DNA of 64,000 nucleotides from Massilia norwichensis (GTDB lineage Bacteria; Pseudomonadota; Gammaproteobacteria; Burkholderiales; Burkholderiaceae_D), in the NCBI RefSeq assembly GCF_024753245.1, contig NZ_JANUGX010000019.1, forward strand, positions 53,125 through 117,124. The letters are read 5' to 3'. Position numbers and translations under genes: made by a program. The notes under the pieces are model-generated. The model was not told where the DNA came from, searched no databases, and saw nothing but the letters and a program-made list of their open reading frames with translations. Shown here one piece after another: positions 51,601 through 59,568 of the stretch. The number at the start of each line of letters is the position of its first letter. Within the stretch, counting starts at the first letter, position 1.

Positions 51601-52242
51601 CAGACCCTGGACAGCGTGATCAAGAAGCGTGTCGAGTTCCTGACCGGCTACCAGAATGCCGCCTACGCCGCGCAGTACACGGAACTGGTCGACAAGGTGC
51701 GCAAGCTCGAAACGGCCCATAACCTGGGCAACAAACTGTCGATGGCGGTGGCGAAATCCTACTTCAAGCTGATGGCCTACAAGGACGAGTACGAAGTGGC
51801 GCGCCTGTACACCGACGGCCGTTTCGTCGAGCAGCTTGCCGGGCAGTTCGAGGGCAAGTTCTCGGTGAAATTCAACCTGGCGCCGCCGCTGTTCGCGAAA
51901 AAGGATGCCAAGGGCCACCTGGTGAAAGCCGAATTCGGCTCCTGGATGTGGAGCGCTTTCAAACTGCTGGCCAAGCTGAAAGGCCTGCGTGGCGGCGCCT
52001 TCGACCTGTTCGGCTACACCGCCGAGCGCAAGATGGAGCGCGCCCTGATTGCCGAATATCGTGGGATGATCGAAGGCGTGCTGCGCTCGCTGGACGCAGA
52101 CAATTACGCGACGGCGGTCGAGCTGGCTGCGCTGCCGGAACAGATCCGCGGCTTCGGCCACGTGAAGGAAAAGGCGGTGGCCGAGTACCGTGCACGTGTC
52201 GAGGAACTGCTGAGCGGCAACGTCAAGAAGCGCGCTGCCTGA
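48661..52242 (+). CDS. Indolepyruvate ferredoxin oxidoreductase, fused alpha-gamma polypeptide
   Basis: A 1193-aa enzyme fusing the modules of 2-oxoacid:ferredoxin oxidoreductases. Pyrimidine-binding domain near the start (AGFISGYRGSPLGGLD), a TPP-binding domain (HMGGEGTPWIGQAAF, about 510), a ferredoxin-like iron-sulphur region (CEGCGDCGVQSNC, then CNKDYSCAKGFCPSF, about 672-720) and the gamma domain (NILINGIGGTGVITVGALMG, about 760). It decarboxylates aryl-pyruvates oxidatively to acyl-CoA in aromatic amino-acid breakdown. Single-chain forms are normal in proteobacteria. No ferredoxin gene is adjacent. The ATG at 48661 is preceded by TTGGAGAC. Confidence 0.94.
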   Translation: MPDTILGQGAPASATPASPSVPVALKDVSLDDKYTATAGKIFLSGIQALVRLPMIQKIRDEAVGLNTAGFISGYRGSPLGGLDENLWKAKGHLEAKSIQFVPGVNEDLAATAVWGTQTVDLIGPAKHDGVFAMWYAKGPGVDRCGDVFKHMNHAGTAKNGGVLLVAGDDHGAYSSTLPHQSDHIFAACMIPVLYPSNVQEYLDLGVHGWAMSRYAGVAVAFKALADTVESSASVDADPFRVDVKIPQDFAMPEGGLNTRLSSVPLGQQARTQEALMQDYKIYAALAYARENKLNRVTIDGPDAKLGIIASGKSYVDVLEALEELGIDEAMAAQVGLRLYKVAMIWPLEPEGVREFAQGLEEILVVEEKRQVVEYQLKEQLYNWRDDVRPHIVGKFDDKGEWVAPRGEWLLPPKADFSVAQVARVIAGRIARLNLEDRTRDLIKARLAFLEAKDAVLMKAVTTPFRPAFYCSGCPHNTSTKVPDGSFALAGIGCHVMATSIYPEMNKLTTHMGGEGTPWIGQAAFSKVPHVFQNLGDGTYFHSGYLAIRAAIAAKVNITYKILYNDAVAMTGGQPVDGVTSVPLIAQQMAAEGVKRIALVTEDLSRYEDRSALPELVTIHDRKHMDDIQRELRELPGVTVLIYDQTCAAEKRRRRKKGEFPDVAKRMVINEAVCEGCGDCGVQSNCVSILPKETEFGRKRAIDQSSCNKDYSCAKGFCPSFVTVEGGTLKKNKAGVAKSKDEDDGWGALPAPLLPSIAAPYNILINGIGGTGVITVGALMGMAAHLEGKGASVLDMTGMSQKNGSVTSHVKIAETPERLRAQRIATGEADLVLGCDMLTAGASDAISKMRPGRTTVVVNLHEQPTGTFAQQRDWEFPAAQVRSLIAEAVGGESGVDFIDATKLATALMGDSIAANLFMMGYAWQKGLIPLSEAALLRAIELNGVAVASNKRSFLWGRRAAVDLKRVEKTATPTQAIVVQMPQTLDSVIKKRVEFLTGYQNAAYAAQYTELVDKVRKLETAHNLGNKLSMAVAKSYFKLMAYKDEYEVARLYTDGRFVEQLAGQFEGKFSVKFNLAPPLFAKKDAKGHLVKAEFGSWMWSAFKLLAKLKGLRGGAFDLFGYTAERKMERALIAEYRGMIEGVLRSLDADNYATAVELAALPEQIRGFGHVKEKAVAEYRARVEELLSGNVKKRAA

Positions 52243-52256
52243 TTATCCGATTCGTC

Positions 52257-52276
52257 ATTCCCGCGAAAGCGGGAAT
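52257..52276. repeat. Hairpin repeat, ATTCCCGC/GCGGGAAT with GAAA loop
   Basis: Perfect 8-bp arms around GAAA, directly after the oxidoreductase stop (TGA ends at 52242). Such CGTCATTCCCGC...GCGGGAATCCA units are dispersed repeats in many beta- and gammaproteobacteria and resemble the Neisseria dRS3 unit. It may act as a transcript-end stem. Confidence 0.75.
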
Positions 52277-52346
52277 CCATGCTGAGCTGCCGAAGTCGAA
52301 TACGCAGCAATACTGCGCAGTTATCGATTCCTAATGCTCAGTATGG

Positions 52347-52366
52347 GTCCCCGCCTACGCGGGGAC
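52347..52366. repeat. Hairpin repeat, GTCCCCGC/GCGGGGAC with CTAC loop
   Basis: A second perfect 8-bp hairpin of the same dispersed class, 70 bases after the first and about 90 bases before icmF. The two have different arm sequences, so together they look like two members of one repeat family placed between two large genes. Confidence 0.7.
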
Positions 52367-52452
52367 GACGTGTTCTGCATTCTTGACGTTTACGTTAACG
52401 TCATATACCGTACCAAGAACTCCTGTTCGCTTCCGCAATCTCAAGGAACACC

Positions 52453-55400
52453 ATGAACGACATCACCCCCGCCGCCAGGCTCGAGCTGCCTACGCCGCCG
52501 CAACTGGCCAATAAAGTGCGCTTCGTGACCGCAGCCTCGCTGTTCGACGGCCATGACGCCTCGATCAACATCATGCGCCGCATCCTGCAGTCGAACGGCG
52601 CCGAGGTCGTGCACCTGGGCCACAACCGCTCGGTCGACGAAGTCGTCACCGCGGCCCTGGCCGAAGACGTGCAAGGCATCGCCATCTCCAGCTACCAGGG
52701 CGGCCACGTCGAATATTTCAAGTACATGATCGACCTGCTGCGCCAGCGCGGCGGTGCCCATATCAAGGTGTTCGGCGGCGGCGGCGGCGTGATCGTGCCG
52801 AGCGAAATCGAAGAACTGCATGCCTACGGCGTGACCCGCATCTTCAGCCCGGAAGACGGCCAGCGCATGGGCCTGGTCGGCATGATCCGCTCGATGCTGG
52901 AAGCCTGCGACATCGACCTCTCGACCTATTCCCCGACTTCGCTGGAACCGCTGACCACCGGCGACATCGCGCAGCGCCACCGTCCGCTGGCCCAGCTGAT
53001 CACGGCACTCGAAAACGGTAAAGCCGCCGCCGAACTGCGCAAGCAGATCGTCGACGCTGCCGAAGGTTTGACGGTGCCGGTGCTCGGCATCACCGGCACC
53101 GGCGGCGCCGGCAAATCCTCGCTGACCGATGAACTGATCCGCCGTATCCGCCTGGACCAGAACGACCGCATCAACATCGCCGTGGTGTCGATCGACCCGT
53201 CGCGCCGCAAGTCGGGCGGCGCCCTGCTGGGCGACCGCATCCGCATGAACGCGATCAATCCGTGGAACGGCCAATCGCGCGTGTTCATGCGCTCGCTGGC
53301 CACGCGCGAAGCCGGTTCCGAAATCTCGCAGGCGCTGCCGGAAGTGATCGCCGCCTGCAAAGTGGCCGGCTTCGATCTGGTGATCGTCGAAACCTCGGGC
53401 ATCGGCCAGGGCGACGCCGCGATCGTCCCCCACGTCGACCTGTCGATGTACGTGATGACGCCGGAATTCGGCGCCGCGTCCCAGCTCGAGAAGATCGACA
53501 TGCTGGACTTCGCCGACTTCATCGCGATCAATAAATTCGACCGCAAGGGCGCCCAGGATGCGCTGCGCGACGTCGCCAAGCAGTACCAGCGCAACCGCGA
53601 ACTGTGGTCGCAGAGCCCGGACCAGATGCCGGTGTTCGGCACCCAGGCATCGCGCTTCAACGACGACGGCGTGACCGCCCTCTACCTCGGCCTGCTGCCG
53701 GCGCTGGCGAAGCTCGGCCTGAAAACGGAAGCGCCGAAGCTGGCGCAGCCGGCCCAGAAATACTCGAGCGGCAAGAACGTGATCGTTCCGCCTGCGCGTA
53801 CCCGCTACCTGGCCGAAATCGCCGACACCGTGCGCGGCTACCACCGCAACGTGTCCAGGCAGGTGAAGCTGGCGCGCGAACGCCAGCAGCTCCTTGAGAC
53901 CAAGCGCATGCTGGCGGCTGCCAACCGCGAAGTGGTGCTGGACGACCTGATCACCGAACGTGACGGCGCCATGGACGCCGGCGCGCGCAAGCTGCTGGCC
54001 ATGTGGCCGGATATGCAGGCGGCCTACGCCGGCGACGATTACGTCGTCAAAATCCGCGACAAGGAAATCCGCACCAAGCTGGTACAGACCACGCTGTCCG
54101 GCACCAAGATCCGCAAGGTCGCGCTGCCGAAGTACGAAGACCACGGCGAAGTGCTGCGCTTCCTGATGCTGGAAAACGTGCCGGGCTCCTTCCCGTTCAC
54201 GGCCGGCGTGTTCGCGTTCAAGCGTGAAGGCGAAGACCCGACCCGCATGTTTGCCGGCGAAGGCGATGCCTTCCGCACCAACAAGCGCTTCAAGCTGGTC
54301 TCGACCGGCATGGACGCGAAACGCCTGTCGACCGCCTTCGACTCCGTCACGCTGTACGGCGCCGACCCGGCCCTGCGTCCCGACATCTACGGCAAGGTCG
54401 GCAACTCCGGCGTGTCGATCGCGACCCTGGACGATATGAAGGTGCTGTACGACGGCTTCGATTTATGCAGCCCGTCGACGTCCGTGTCGATGACCATCAA
54501 CGGCCCGGCCCCGACCATCCTGGCGATGTTCATGAACACCGCCATCGACCAGCAGATCGACAAGTTCGTGGCGGACAACGGCCGCCAGCCGACCGACGAC
54601 GAAGCCGCCAAGATCAAGGAATGGGTGCTGGCCAACGTGCGCGGCACCGTGCAGGCCGACATCCTGAAGGAAGACCAGGGCCAGAACACCTGCATCTTCT
54701 CGACCGAGTTCTCGCTGAAGGTGATGGGCGACATCCAGGAGTATTTTGTGCACCACCAGGTCCGCAATTTCTACTCGGTGTCGATCTCGGGCTACCACAT
54801 CGCCGAAGCCGGTGCGAACCCGATCTCGCAGCTGGCCTTCACGCTGTCGAACGGCTTTACGTTTGTCGAAGCCTATCTGGCGCGCGGCATGCACATCGAC
54901 GACTTCGCACCGAACCTGTCCTTCTTCTTCTCGAACGGCATGGACCCGGAATACACGGTGCTGGGCCGCGTGGCGCGCCGCATCTGGGCGGTGGCGATGC
55001 GCGACAAGTACGGCGCCAACGACCGTTCGCAAAAGCTCAAGTATCACGTGCAGACCTCGGGCCGCTCGCTGCACGCGCAGGAGATCGACTTCAACGATAT
55101 CCGCACCACGCTGCAGGCGCTGATCGCGATCTACGACAACTGCAACTCGCTGCACACCAACGCCTACGATGAAGCGATCACCACGCCGACCGACGAATCG
55201 GTGCGGCGTGCGCTGGCGATCCAGCTGATCATCAACCGCGAATGGGGCCTGGCGAAGAACGAGAACCCGAACCAGGGCTCGTACATCATGGAAGAGCTGA
55301 CCGACCTGGTCGAGGAAGCCGTGCTGCAGGAGTTCGAACGCATCGCCGAGCGCGGCGGCGTGCTGGGCGCGATGGAAACCGGCTACCAGCGCGGCAAGAT

Positions 55401-55740
55401 CCAGGAAGAGTCGATGCTGTACGAGCACAAGAAGCACGACGGCTCGCTGCCGATCATCGGCGTGAACACCTTCCGCAATCCGAAGGGCGAAGGCGCGCCG
55501 GCCACCATCGAGCTGGCCCGTTCCACCGACGACGAAAAGCAGTCGCAGCTGACGCGCCTGGAAGCCTTCCACCAGCGCCACGCCGCTGAAGCCCCGGCCG
55601 CCCTCGCCGCGCTGCAGCAGGCCGCGATCGATAACGAAAACGTGTTCGCGCGCCTGATGGACGCCGTGCGCGTGTGCTCGCTGGGCCAGATCACGACCGC
55701 GCTGTTCGAGGTTGGTGGGCAGTATCGCCGCAATATGTAA
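52453..55740 (+). CDS. icmF: IcmF, fused isobutyryl-CoA mutase
   Basis: A 1095-aa adenosylcobalamin enzyme with its own chaperone. The B12-binding domain comes first ([14 protein letters not shown] at about 32, with the lower-ligand His; later [13 protein letters not shown]), then a MeaB-like GTPase ([16 protein letters not shown] at about 213; [25 protein letters not shown]), then the mutase barrel (about 560-1095; [20 protein letters not shown]). This domain order defines IcmF, which interconverts isobutyryl-CoA and n-butyryl-CoA and, in some bacteria, isovaleryl- and pivalyl-CoA. The initiation site follows AAGGAACACC. Confidence 0.96.
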   Translation: MNDITPAARLELPTPPQLANKVRFVTAASLFDGHDASINIMRRILQSNGAEVVHLGHNRSVDEVVTAALAEDVQGIAISSYQGGHVEYFKYMIDLLRQRGGAHIKVFGGGGGVIVPSEIEELHAYGVTRIFSPEDGQRMGLVGMIRSMLEACDIDLSTYSPTSLEPLTTGDIAQRHRPLAQLITALENGKAAAELRKQIVDAAEGLTVPVLGITGTGGAGKSSLTDELIRRIRLDQNDRINIAVVSIDPSRRKSGGALLGDRIRMNAINPWNGQSRVFMRSLATREAGSEISQALPEVIAACKVAGFDLVIVETSGIGQGDAAIVPHVDLSMYVMTPEFGAASQLEKIDMLDFADFIAINKFDRKGAQDALRDVAKQYQRNRELWSQSPDQMPVFGTQASRFNDDGVTALYLGLLPALAKLGLKTEAPKLAQPAQKYSSGKNVIVPPARTRYLAEIADTVRGYHRNVSRQVKLARERQQLLETKRMLAAANREVVLDDLITERDGAMDAGARKLLAMWPDMQAAYAGDDYVVKIRDKEIRTKLVQTTLSGTKIRKVALPKYEDHGEVLRFLMLENVPGSFPFTAGVFAFKREGEDPTRMFAGEGDAFRTNKRFKLVSTGMDAKRLSTAFDSVTLYGADPALRPDIYGKVGNSGVSIATLDDMKVLYDGFDLCSPSTSVSMTINGPAPTILAMFMNTAIDQQIDKFVADNGRQPTDDEAAKIKEWVLANVRGTVQADILKEDQGQNTCIFSTEFSLKVMGDIQEYFVHHQVRNFYSVSISGYHIAEAGANPISQLAFTLSNGFTFVEAYLARGMHIDDFAPNLSFFFSNGMDPEYTVLGRVARRIWAVAMRDKYGANDRSQKLKYHVQTSGRSLHAQEIDFNDIRTTLQALIAIYDNCNSLHTNAYDEAITTPTDESVRRALAIQLIINREWGLAKNENPNQGSYIMEELTDLVEEAVLQEFERIAERGGVLGAMETGYQRGKIQEESMLYEHKKHDGSLPIIGVNTFRNPKGEGAPATIELARSTDDEKQSQLTRLEAFHQRHAAEAPAALAALQQAAIDNENVFARLMDAVRVCSLGQITTALFEVGGQYRRNM

Positions 55741-55760
55741 CTCGGCCATCGAAGCATGCG

Positions 55761-55793
55761 CACCCGCATACCAAGCCCTTGGGTATGCGGGTG
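55761..55793 (+). terminator. Long hairpin after icmF
   Basis: A 33-base inverted repeat, arms CACCCGCATACC-AAG and CTT-GGGTATGCGGGTG with one bulged base, starts 20 bases after the icmF stop. It has no T-run; it probably protects or ends the icmF transcript. Confidence 0.6.
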
Positions 55794-56034
55794 TCGATGA
55801 CCCTCCCTGGTTCGCTTTACCCTTCGCTTTTCATTCCGCCTGCTATGCTCGCAGGCGAGCCCAGCCACCGATCCCAAGGCTCATCTTCCCGCTGTACGTG
55901 CTGTTCCCCCTGCTGTTTGTTTTATGCAACTCGACTGCGCATGTGATACCGGTTGCGCGGTTCCTGAGGCGCCCACCTCGACGATATAGTGGCAATGAAC
56001 GCATCTCGACCCTCATCCACTCCTGTTCACTGGT

Positions 56035-56062
56035 AACCTGAGCCCACTGTTCTCAGGTTTTT
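56035..56062 (+). terminator. Rho-independent terminator upstream of the deacetylase-like gene
   Basis: An 8-bp stem AACCTGAG (56035-56042) / CTCAGGTT (56052-56059) with a 9-base loop runs into five T residues (56058-56062). It lies almost 300 bases beyond icmF and about 70 before the next ATG. Confidence 0.75.
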
Positions 56063-56130
56063 GTATGCACCGCACAATAGGGCAGTGACGAAAAAATCCT
56101 TGTGGTAATATCAATAATTATTTCGAGAAT

Positions 56131-57165
56131 ATGATGCGCACACGGGTCTCCATCACAATCGACACTGAATTCAGTATCGGCGGCGCCTTTGCCGACGCAT
56201 CGCGCTCCCCGGTAGCCGAACAGAACGTCTGGTGCAACATCAAGGGCCGCTCGGAAGGCTTGGGATTCATGCTCGATACCTTCCGGCGTCACCAGGTCCA
56301 AGCCACCTTTTTTGTAGAGACTGTCCAGCGTTTCTATTTCAAGGACGATCCGATGTGCGCGATCGCTCGGCAGATCCACGCTGAAGGCCATGAAGTGCAG
56401 TTGCACTCCCACCCATGCTGGACGATGTTTGCCCATGAGGACTGGCGCGAACGGGTACGCCACACCCGCATGCCCGACAATTTTCACGGACGCGATTTCG
56501 ACGATACGGTCAGCTTGCTTCAGCAAGGTATCGACACCTTCAGCGAGTGGGGTTTACCGGCGCCGCGCGCTTTCCGTAGCGGTAATCTGCAGCACGATGA
56601 AAACCTGTTCAGGGCGCTGGCCAAGGTCGGCATTCCCTACAGTTCGAATATCGCCGTGCCGGTCTTCCATACCGGCAGTCCCGACTATGCGCTCTACAGC
56701 GGCACCCACGAGCGTCATGGCGTACTCGAGTGTCCAGTACTCTCCTATTCGGACTGGAAAGTGGGGCCACGCAAGCACATGAAGGCATTGACCATTGCAG
56801 GCACCAGTTTCGCAGAAACTCGCATCTTGCTGGACAAGGCGCAGGCGGCCGGCATTCCGCTGGTTGTGATTCTGACGCATCCTTTTGAATACGTACAGAA
56901 AGCCGACCCGGGCTACAGCCGTGCGCGCCGCCACGCCCTGACCCAGCAGCGTCTGGTCCAGCTCTGCGCTTATTTGCAGGATAACAAGGACCGTTTCGAT
57001 GCTTGCGGCATGGTGCGCGCCGCCGACGACCCGGCCTGCCGGGACGAACGCAATCTCCTGTTGAGCAGCCCAGTCTGGCACAGCGTGCCCAGGATGGGCA
57101 TGCAAGTCGCATATGACCGCTATGGCCGCTGGGCGCTCGCCAATACAAAACCTCTCACCTCATGA
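56131..57165 (+). CDS. Polysaccharide deacetylase-like (WalW-type) protein
   Basis: A 344-aa protein of the carbohydrate esterase 4-like fold. TIDTEFSIGG at the N-terminus carries the catalytic/metal aspartate region, FMLDTFRRHQVQATFFVETV the first strand-helix, EVQLHSHPCW (about 88-97) the metal histidines, and LVVILTHPFEY the last motif. No signal peptide is seen, so it is probably cytosolic, unlike peptidoglycan deacetylases; WalW-like proteins are found with surface-glycan genes. Tandem ATGs at 56131 and 56134; the ribosome binding site is weak. It overlaps the next gene by 4 bases. Confidence 0.8.
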   Translation: MMRTRVSITIDTEFSIGGAFADASRSPVAEQNVWCNIKGRSEGLGFMLDTFRRHQVQATFFVETVQRFYFKDDPMCAIARQIHAEGHEVQLHSHPCWTMFAHEDWRERVRHTRMPDNFHGRDFDDTVSLLQQGIDTFSEWGLPAPRAFRSGNLQHDENLFRALAKVGIPYSSNIAVPVFHTGSPDYALYSGTHERHGVLECPVLSYSDWKVGPRKHMKALTIAGTSFAETRILLDKAQAAGIPLVVILTHPFEYVQKADPGYSRARRHALTQQRLVQLCAYLQDNKDRFDACGMVRAADDPACRDERNLLLSSPVWHSVPRMGMQVAYDRYGRWALANTKPLTS

Positions 57166-57764
57166 AGAACTGGATTGACCGCCGTTTCGGCACCTGGCGC
57201 GGCCTAGTGCGCCTGCTGCTGGCCGACGCCGAGCTGGCGACCGGCCGCCTGCGCCCCTTTATGCTGCGCAACCCGGCATCGGTGCGCCGCGTGGTGTTCG
57301 TCTGCCTCGGCAACATCTGCCGCAGTGCATACGCCCACCATATTGCCGCCGACTGCGGGCTGCCGGTTGCCTCGTTCGGCTTGTCGACGTGTACCGGGAG
57401 CGCCTCTCCAGCAGCGGCGGTGGCGGCGGCTGGCCGGCGCCAGGTCGACATGACTGCCCACCACGCACTCGACTGGAAGGATTTCAAGCCCCAGCCGGGA
57501 GATCTCTACATGGTGATGGAAGTCCGCCAGGCGCACGAATTGCGCCGGCGCCTGGGCCCGCGCAACGATGTCGATGTCTGCCTGCTCGGCATGTGGTGCA
57601 AACCGGCGATGCCGCATCTTCATGACCCGTACACCCTGAGCGACGACTATTTCGACACCAGTTTCCGCCGGGTTGAGCAGGCTGTACGCCATCTTGCGGC
57701 CGCATTGCCGCACCTGAAGCGTACCGATGCGGCAGCCTATGCCGATGACAGGAAGGTCGTATGA
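57162..57764 (+). CDS. Low-molecular-weight protein tyrosine phosphatase-like protein
   Basis: A 200-aa protein. VFVCLGNICRSAYAHH gives the CX5R active-site loop (Cys48, Arg54) and HDPYTLSDDYF near residue 150 contains the general-acid aspartate loop. A 40-residue N-terminal extension precedes the usual phosphatase start. In capsule and exopolysaccharide loci such enzymes dephosphorylate the chain-length tyrosine kinase, but no kinase is seen here. The start overlaps the deacetylase stop and the end overlaps the ATP-grasp start (ATGA on both sides), so the three proteins are translationally coupled. Confidence 0.88.
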   Translation: MKNWIDRRFGTWRGLVRLLLADAELATGRLRPFMLRNPASVRRVVFVCLGNICRSAYAHHIAADCGLPVASFGLSTCTGSASPAAAVAAAGRRQVDMTAHHALDWKDFKPQPGDLYMVMEVRQAHELRRRLGPRNDVDVCLLGMWCKPAMPHLHDPYTLSDDYFDTSFRRVEQAVRHLAAALPHLKRTDAAAYADDRKVV

Positions 57765-59035
57765 AGCCAAGGCTGCCGGCGGTAGTCCTCGGCATCGATA
57801 CGCCCATCGGGTTGACCGTAATTCGCGACCTGGGCAGTCATGGCGTGCCGGTGATCGGCATCGCGCGCAAGCAGGATGCGCTCGGCATGCATTCGCGTTA
57901 CCTCAGCCGCGGCCTGGTGCGTGCGGGTACGCGGGAAGCGCTGATCGAGCAGCTCGTCAAGCTAGGCGAAGAGCTGGGCGAGGCCTGCCTGTTCGCGATC
58001 TCCGAAGGCGATATCGACCTGCTGAACCACCATCGAGCACGTCTTGGCGCCTTCAAGCTGGCGTTCGCAGACGAGCGCCGCATGTCCAGCGTGCTGAACA
58101 AGACCAGAACCTATGCCGCCGCTGCCAGAGTCGGCGTGCGGACACCACGCACCGAGCTGCCGTCCAGCATGGTCGATGCGGTACGGGCCAGCGCCACGCT
58201 GCGCTACCCGGTGGTGCTGAAGTGGGCGAATCCCCACGAGGCCCAGCGCTTGCTGGCGCCGCTCGGCATCTCGCCCGAAAAAATGCGTTACTGCCATTCG
58301 GCGCAGGAACTGCTGGACTACCTGCGCCCGTTCGAAGCGGCGAATACCTATCCGCTGATCCAGGAATACTGTCCCGGGCTCGGGCTTGGCCAGTTCATCC
58401 TCATGAAGGATGGCCAGCCGCGCTCGACCTTCCAGCATCTACGCCTGCATGAATGGCCTCCGGAAGGGGGATTTTCGAGCATGTGCGCATCGCTGCCGCC
58501 CGATGCTCACCGCGAACTGATGGAAAAATCGGTCGCGCTGCTGCGTGAACTCGACTGGGAAGGGGTGGCGATGGTCGAGTACCGCTACGATCCGCAGACG
58601 GGCGAAGCGGCACTGATGGAAATCAACGGCCGCTTTTGGGGTAGCTTGCCGCTCGCCTGGCATGCCGGTGCCGGCTTCCCGATGCTGTGCTACCGCCAGT
58701 TCGGTCTTGGCGAAACCGTCGATCAGCAGACCTACCATGCCGGCCTACGCTGCCGCTTCATGGTGCCGGAAACCAAGCGGCTGCTGCGCATTCTGTTCCA
58801 GCAGGGCCGCATTGCGGACCGCCGCCTGCAGTTTTCGCGCCTGTCCGAACTGTTCGGCTATCTGCTCGATTTCATCCGGCCCGGCAGCCGTTATTATGTG
58901 TTCAGCTGGCGCGATCCGCGTCCGTTTTTCATGGATCTGGCCCAGATGGCCGGACTGTCGCGCAAGGCGCCGGCGCGGACCGCCGCGGTACCCATTCCCA
59001 CCAGCCGCCTCGACAAGGACCAGGCGAACGGTTGA
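57761..59035 (+). CDS. ATP-grasp ligase-like protein
   Basis: A 424-aa protein with an N-terminal nucleotide-fold start (AVVLGIDTPIGLTVIRDLGSHG), an ATP-grasp core (RYPVVLKWANPHEAQRLL; PLIQEYCPGLGLGQFILM) and metal-binding residues in ALMEINGRFWGSLPLA. It is of the CarB/PurT-like type seen in cell-surface biosynthesis clusters and probably makes an amide or peptide bond. Substrate is unknown. Coupled to the phosphatase by ATGA; together with the deacetylase it forms a three-gene unit of likely glycan or capsule-modification role (inference). Confidence 0.82.
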   Translation: MKPRLPAVVLGIDTPIGLTVIRDLGSHGVPVIGIARKQDALGMHSRYLSRGLVRAGTREALIEQLVKLGEELGEACLFAISEGDIDLLNHHRARLGAFKLAFADERRMSSVLNKTRTYAAAARVGVRTPRTELPSSMVDAVRASATLRYPVVLKWANPHEAQRLLAPLGISPEKMRYCHSAQELLDYLRPFEAANTYPLIQEYCPGLGLGQFILMKDGQPRSTFQHLRLHEWPPEGGFSSMCASLPPDAHRELMEKSVALLRELDWEGVAMVEYRYDPQTGEAALMEINGRFWGSLPLAWHAGAGFPMLCYRQFGLGETVDQQTYHAGLRCRFMVPETKRLLRILFQQGRIADRRLQFSRLSELFGYLLDFIRPGSRYYVFSWRDPRPFFMDLAQMAGLSRKAPARTAAVPIPTSRLDKDQANG

Positions 59036-59111
59036 GCCTTCCCCGGTCAAGCAGACGGCCGTTGCCGCCGCCCTGCCCTAGAATGGGCCCAGGACCACCA
59101 CGGAGCCACGC

Positions 59112-59423
59112 ATGCCGATCAAGCCGGAACACCTCGCCGCCCTGATGCGGGAAGTCGAGCAGGAAGATCCCATCGATTTCGCCGATCTGCCCTTCCCCGA
59201 GGACGATCTGCGCGAACTGGTCGCCAACCACCTGTGCGAAATGGCGGCGTCAATGGAAAAGTTCAGTACCGAGGACCGCCTGATGACCTTGCTGGCGGTG
59301 TCGGCCAAACTGGTCCTCGAAAACCTGGTGCTGCACGTGCAACTACTGCGCCGCCACGGTATCCCCGCCGGCGAAAATGTGGAGGCGCTGCTGAGCCGCC
59401 TGCGCAACAACGACAACAAGTAA
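59112..59423 (+). CDS. Small helical hypothetical protein
   Basis: A 103-aa acidic, helical protein beginning MPIKPEHLAALMREVEQEDP, with TLLAVSAKLVLENLVLHVQLL as its most hydrophobic stretch. No recognised domain. It lies 76 bases after the ATP-grasp gene and 145 before prsT, reading the same way. The position of the start is supported by ACCACGGAGCC upstream. Confidence 0.65.
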   Translation: MPIKPEHLAALMREVEQEDPIDFADLPFPEDDLRELVANHLCEMAASMEKFSTEDRLMTLLAVSAKLVLENLVLHVQLLRRHGIPAGENVEALLSRLRNNDNK

Positions 59424-59568
59424 ACGAGGCACCCAAACCACAAAGTCGTTTGATTATGCACAATTGCCTATTGTGTTAATGGCAGGCAGATTTCTTCGGG
59501 TATGATTGACTTTCGCTAATTTCTGTGCAGACAGGTTTGTTTGCACCGGCCGATTTTTTGAGGAAACC

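Larger units (their letters stand above)
55741..56130. other. Gene-free spacer between icmF and the deacetylase-like gene
   Basis: No gene can be supported in these 390 bases. They hold the icmF hairpin at 55761 and a separate T-tailed terminator at 56035, with about 240 bases between the two in which I see neither frame nor repeat. Two terminators in series in one spacer leave room for a small RNA, but no promoter was recognised. Confidence 0.4.

Noticed and set aside
48211..52161. 1316-aa open frame on the minus strand
   Set aside because: It lies entirely opposite the indolepyruvate oxidoreductase and cydX. The protein is low-complexity and Arg/His/Gly-rich, typical of an antisense shadow of high-GC codon use.
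59424..59568. Sigma-54 promoter or operator before prsT
   Set aside because: TGGCAGGCAGATTTCTT lacks the GC at -12, so the sigma-54 call fails. A CACAAT/ATTGTG inverted repeat (6-bp arms at 59459-59475) exists but is too short to call.
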